From positions 1 to 12,630 of the forward strand of contig JAMWDE010000011.1 in assembly GCA_023818905.1 (NCBI GenBank): a stretch of DNA of 12,630 nucleotides, written 5' to 3'. The notes below the pieces were generated by a model, which was not told the DNA's origin, made no database searches, and was given only the letters and a program-made list of their open reading frames with translations. The DNA comes from Candidatus Omnitrophota bacterium. Its GTDB lineage: Bacteria; Omnitrophota; Gorgyraeia; Gygaellales; Profunditerraquicolaceae. This document shows, piece after piece, positions 12,594-12,630 of this stretch; within the stretch, counting starts at the first letter, position 1, and the number at the start of each line of letters is the position of its first letter. Both the position numbers and the translations under genes were made by a program.

Positions 12594-12630
12594 TAACGAA
12601 ACTCCTGTGGGTATTCTATCTTCGCCTTAC

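Noticed and set aside
12552..12626. C-terminal end of an upstream gene on the minus strand
   Set aside because: The 25-codon open stretch is preceded by a TAA at 12627-12629 in the same frame and has no ATG, so it cannot be the tail of a gene entering the window in that frame.

Overview
The window is about 12.6 kb of AT-rich (roughly 40% GC by eye) bacterial DNA in which every convincing gene lies on the minus strand. Genes are tightly packed and several overlap or sit 3-38 nt apart. A TonB-dependent outer-membrane receptor implies a Gram-negative cell envelope. The many iron-sulfur and sulfur-transfer proteins, including an anaerobe-type route to homocysteine, suggest an anaerobe. A candidate-phylum lineage such as Omnitrophota is my best guess, but that is inference from gene content and style, not proof. 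No tRNA, rRNA or CRISPR array was seen.

In transcription order (high to low coordinates), the first block (12514-9785) is a sulfur cluster. It holds an Nfu-type Fe-S carrier, a DUF39/HcyBio aspartate-semialdehyde sulfurtransferase, its NIL-domain ferredoxin partner, and a LarE-like PP-loop sulfur transferase. A promoter-like site precedes nfu, with a perfect 8-bp inverted repeat over its -35. The second block (9781-6958) is birA, encoding a biotin ligase with a DNA-binding domain, followed by a TonB-dependent receptor. Between them is a perfect 11-bp-arm palindrome that fits the BirA operator pattern and overlaps a strong sigma70-like promoter. This makes the receptor a candidate BirA-controlled biotin (or biotin-precursor) uptake channel.

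The third block (6870-4862) is mnmA overlapping nadA. MnmA carries a short in-frame repeat insertion between its nucleotide-binding and catalytic parts. A weak hairpin-plus-U-tract terminator follows nadA and runs directly into a new promoter. The fourth block (4793-391) is an overlapping housekeeping string: a Cas4/AddB-like PD-(D/E)XK nuclease, an RluA-type pseudouridine synthase whose catalytic Asp position reads Asn, uppP, a PfkB-family kinase, a YqeY-like protein and a stand-alone GMP synthase ATP-pyrophosphatase subunit.

Downstream of that string (1 to about 310) is one end of an insertion sequence of the ISNCY/IS1202 type, cut by the window edge. It has a start site that can fold into a hairpin hiding its ribosome-binding site.

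The points most worth testing are the BirA operator in front of the TonB receptor, the LarE-like protein embedded in the homocysteine/Fe-S operon, and the D-to-N change in the pseudouridine synthase.
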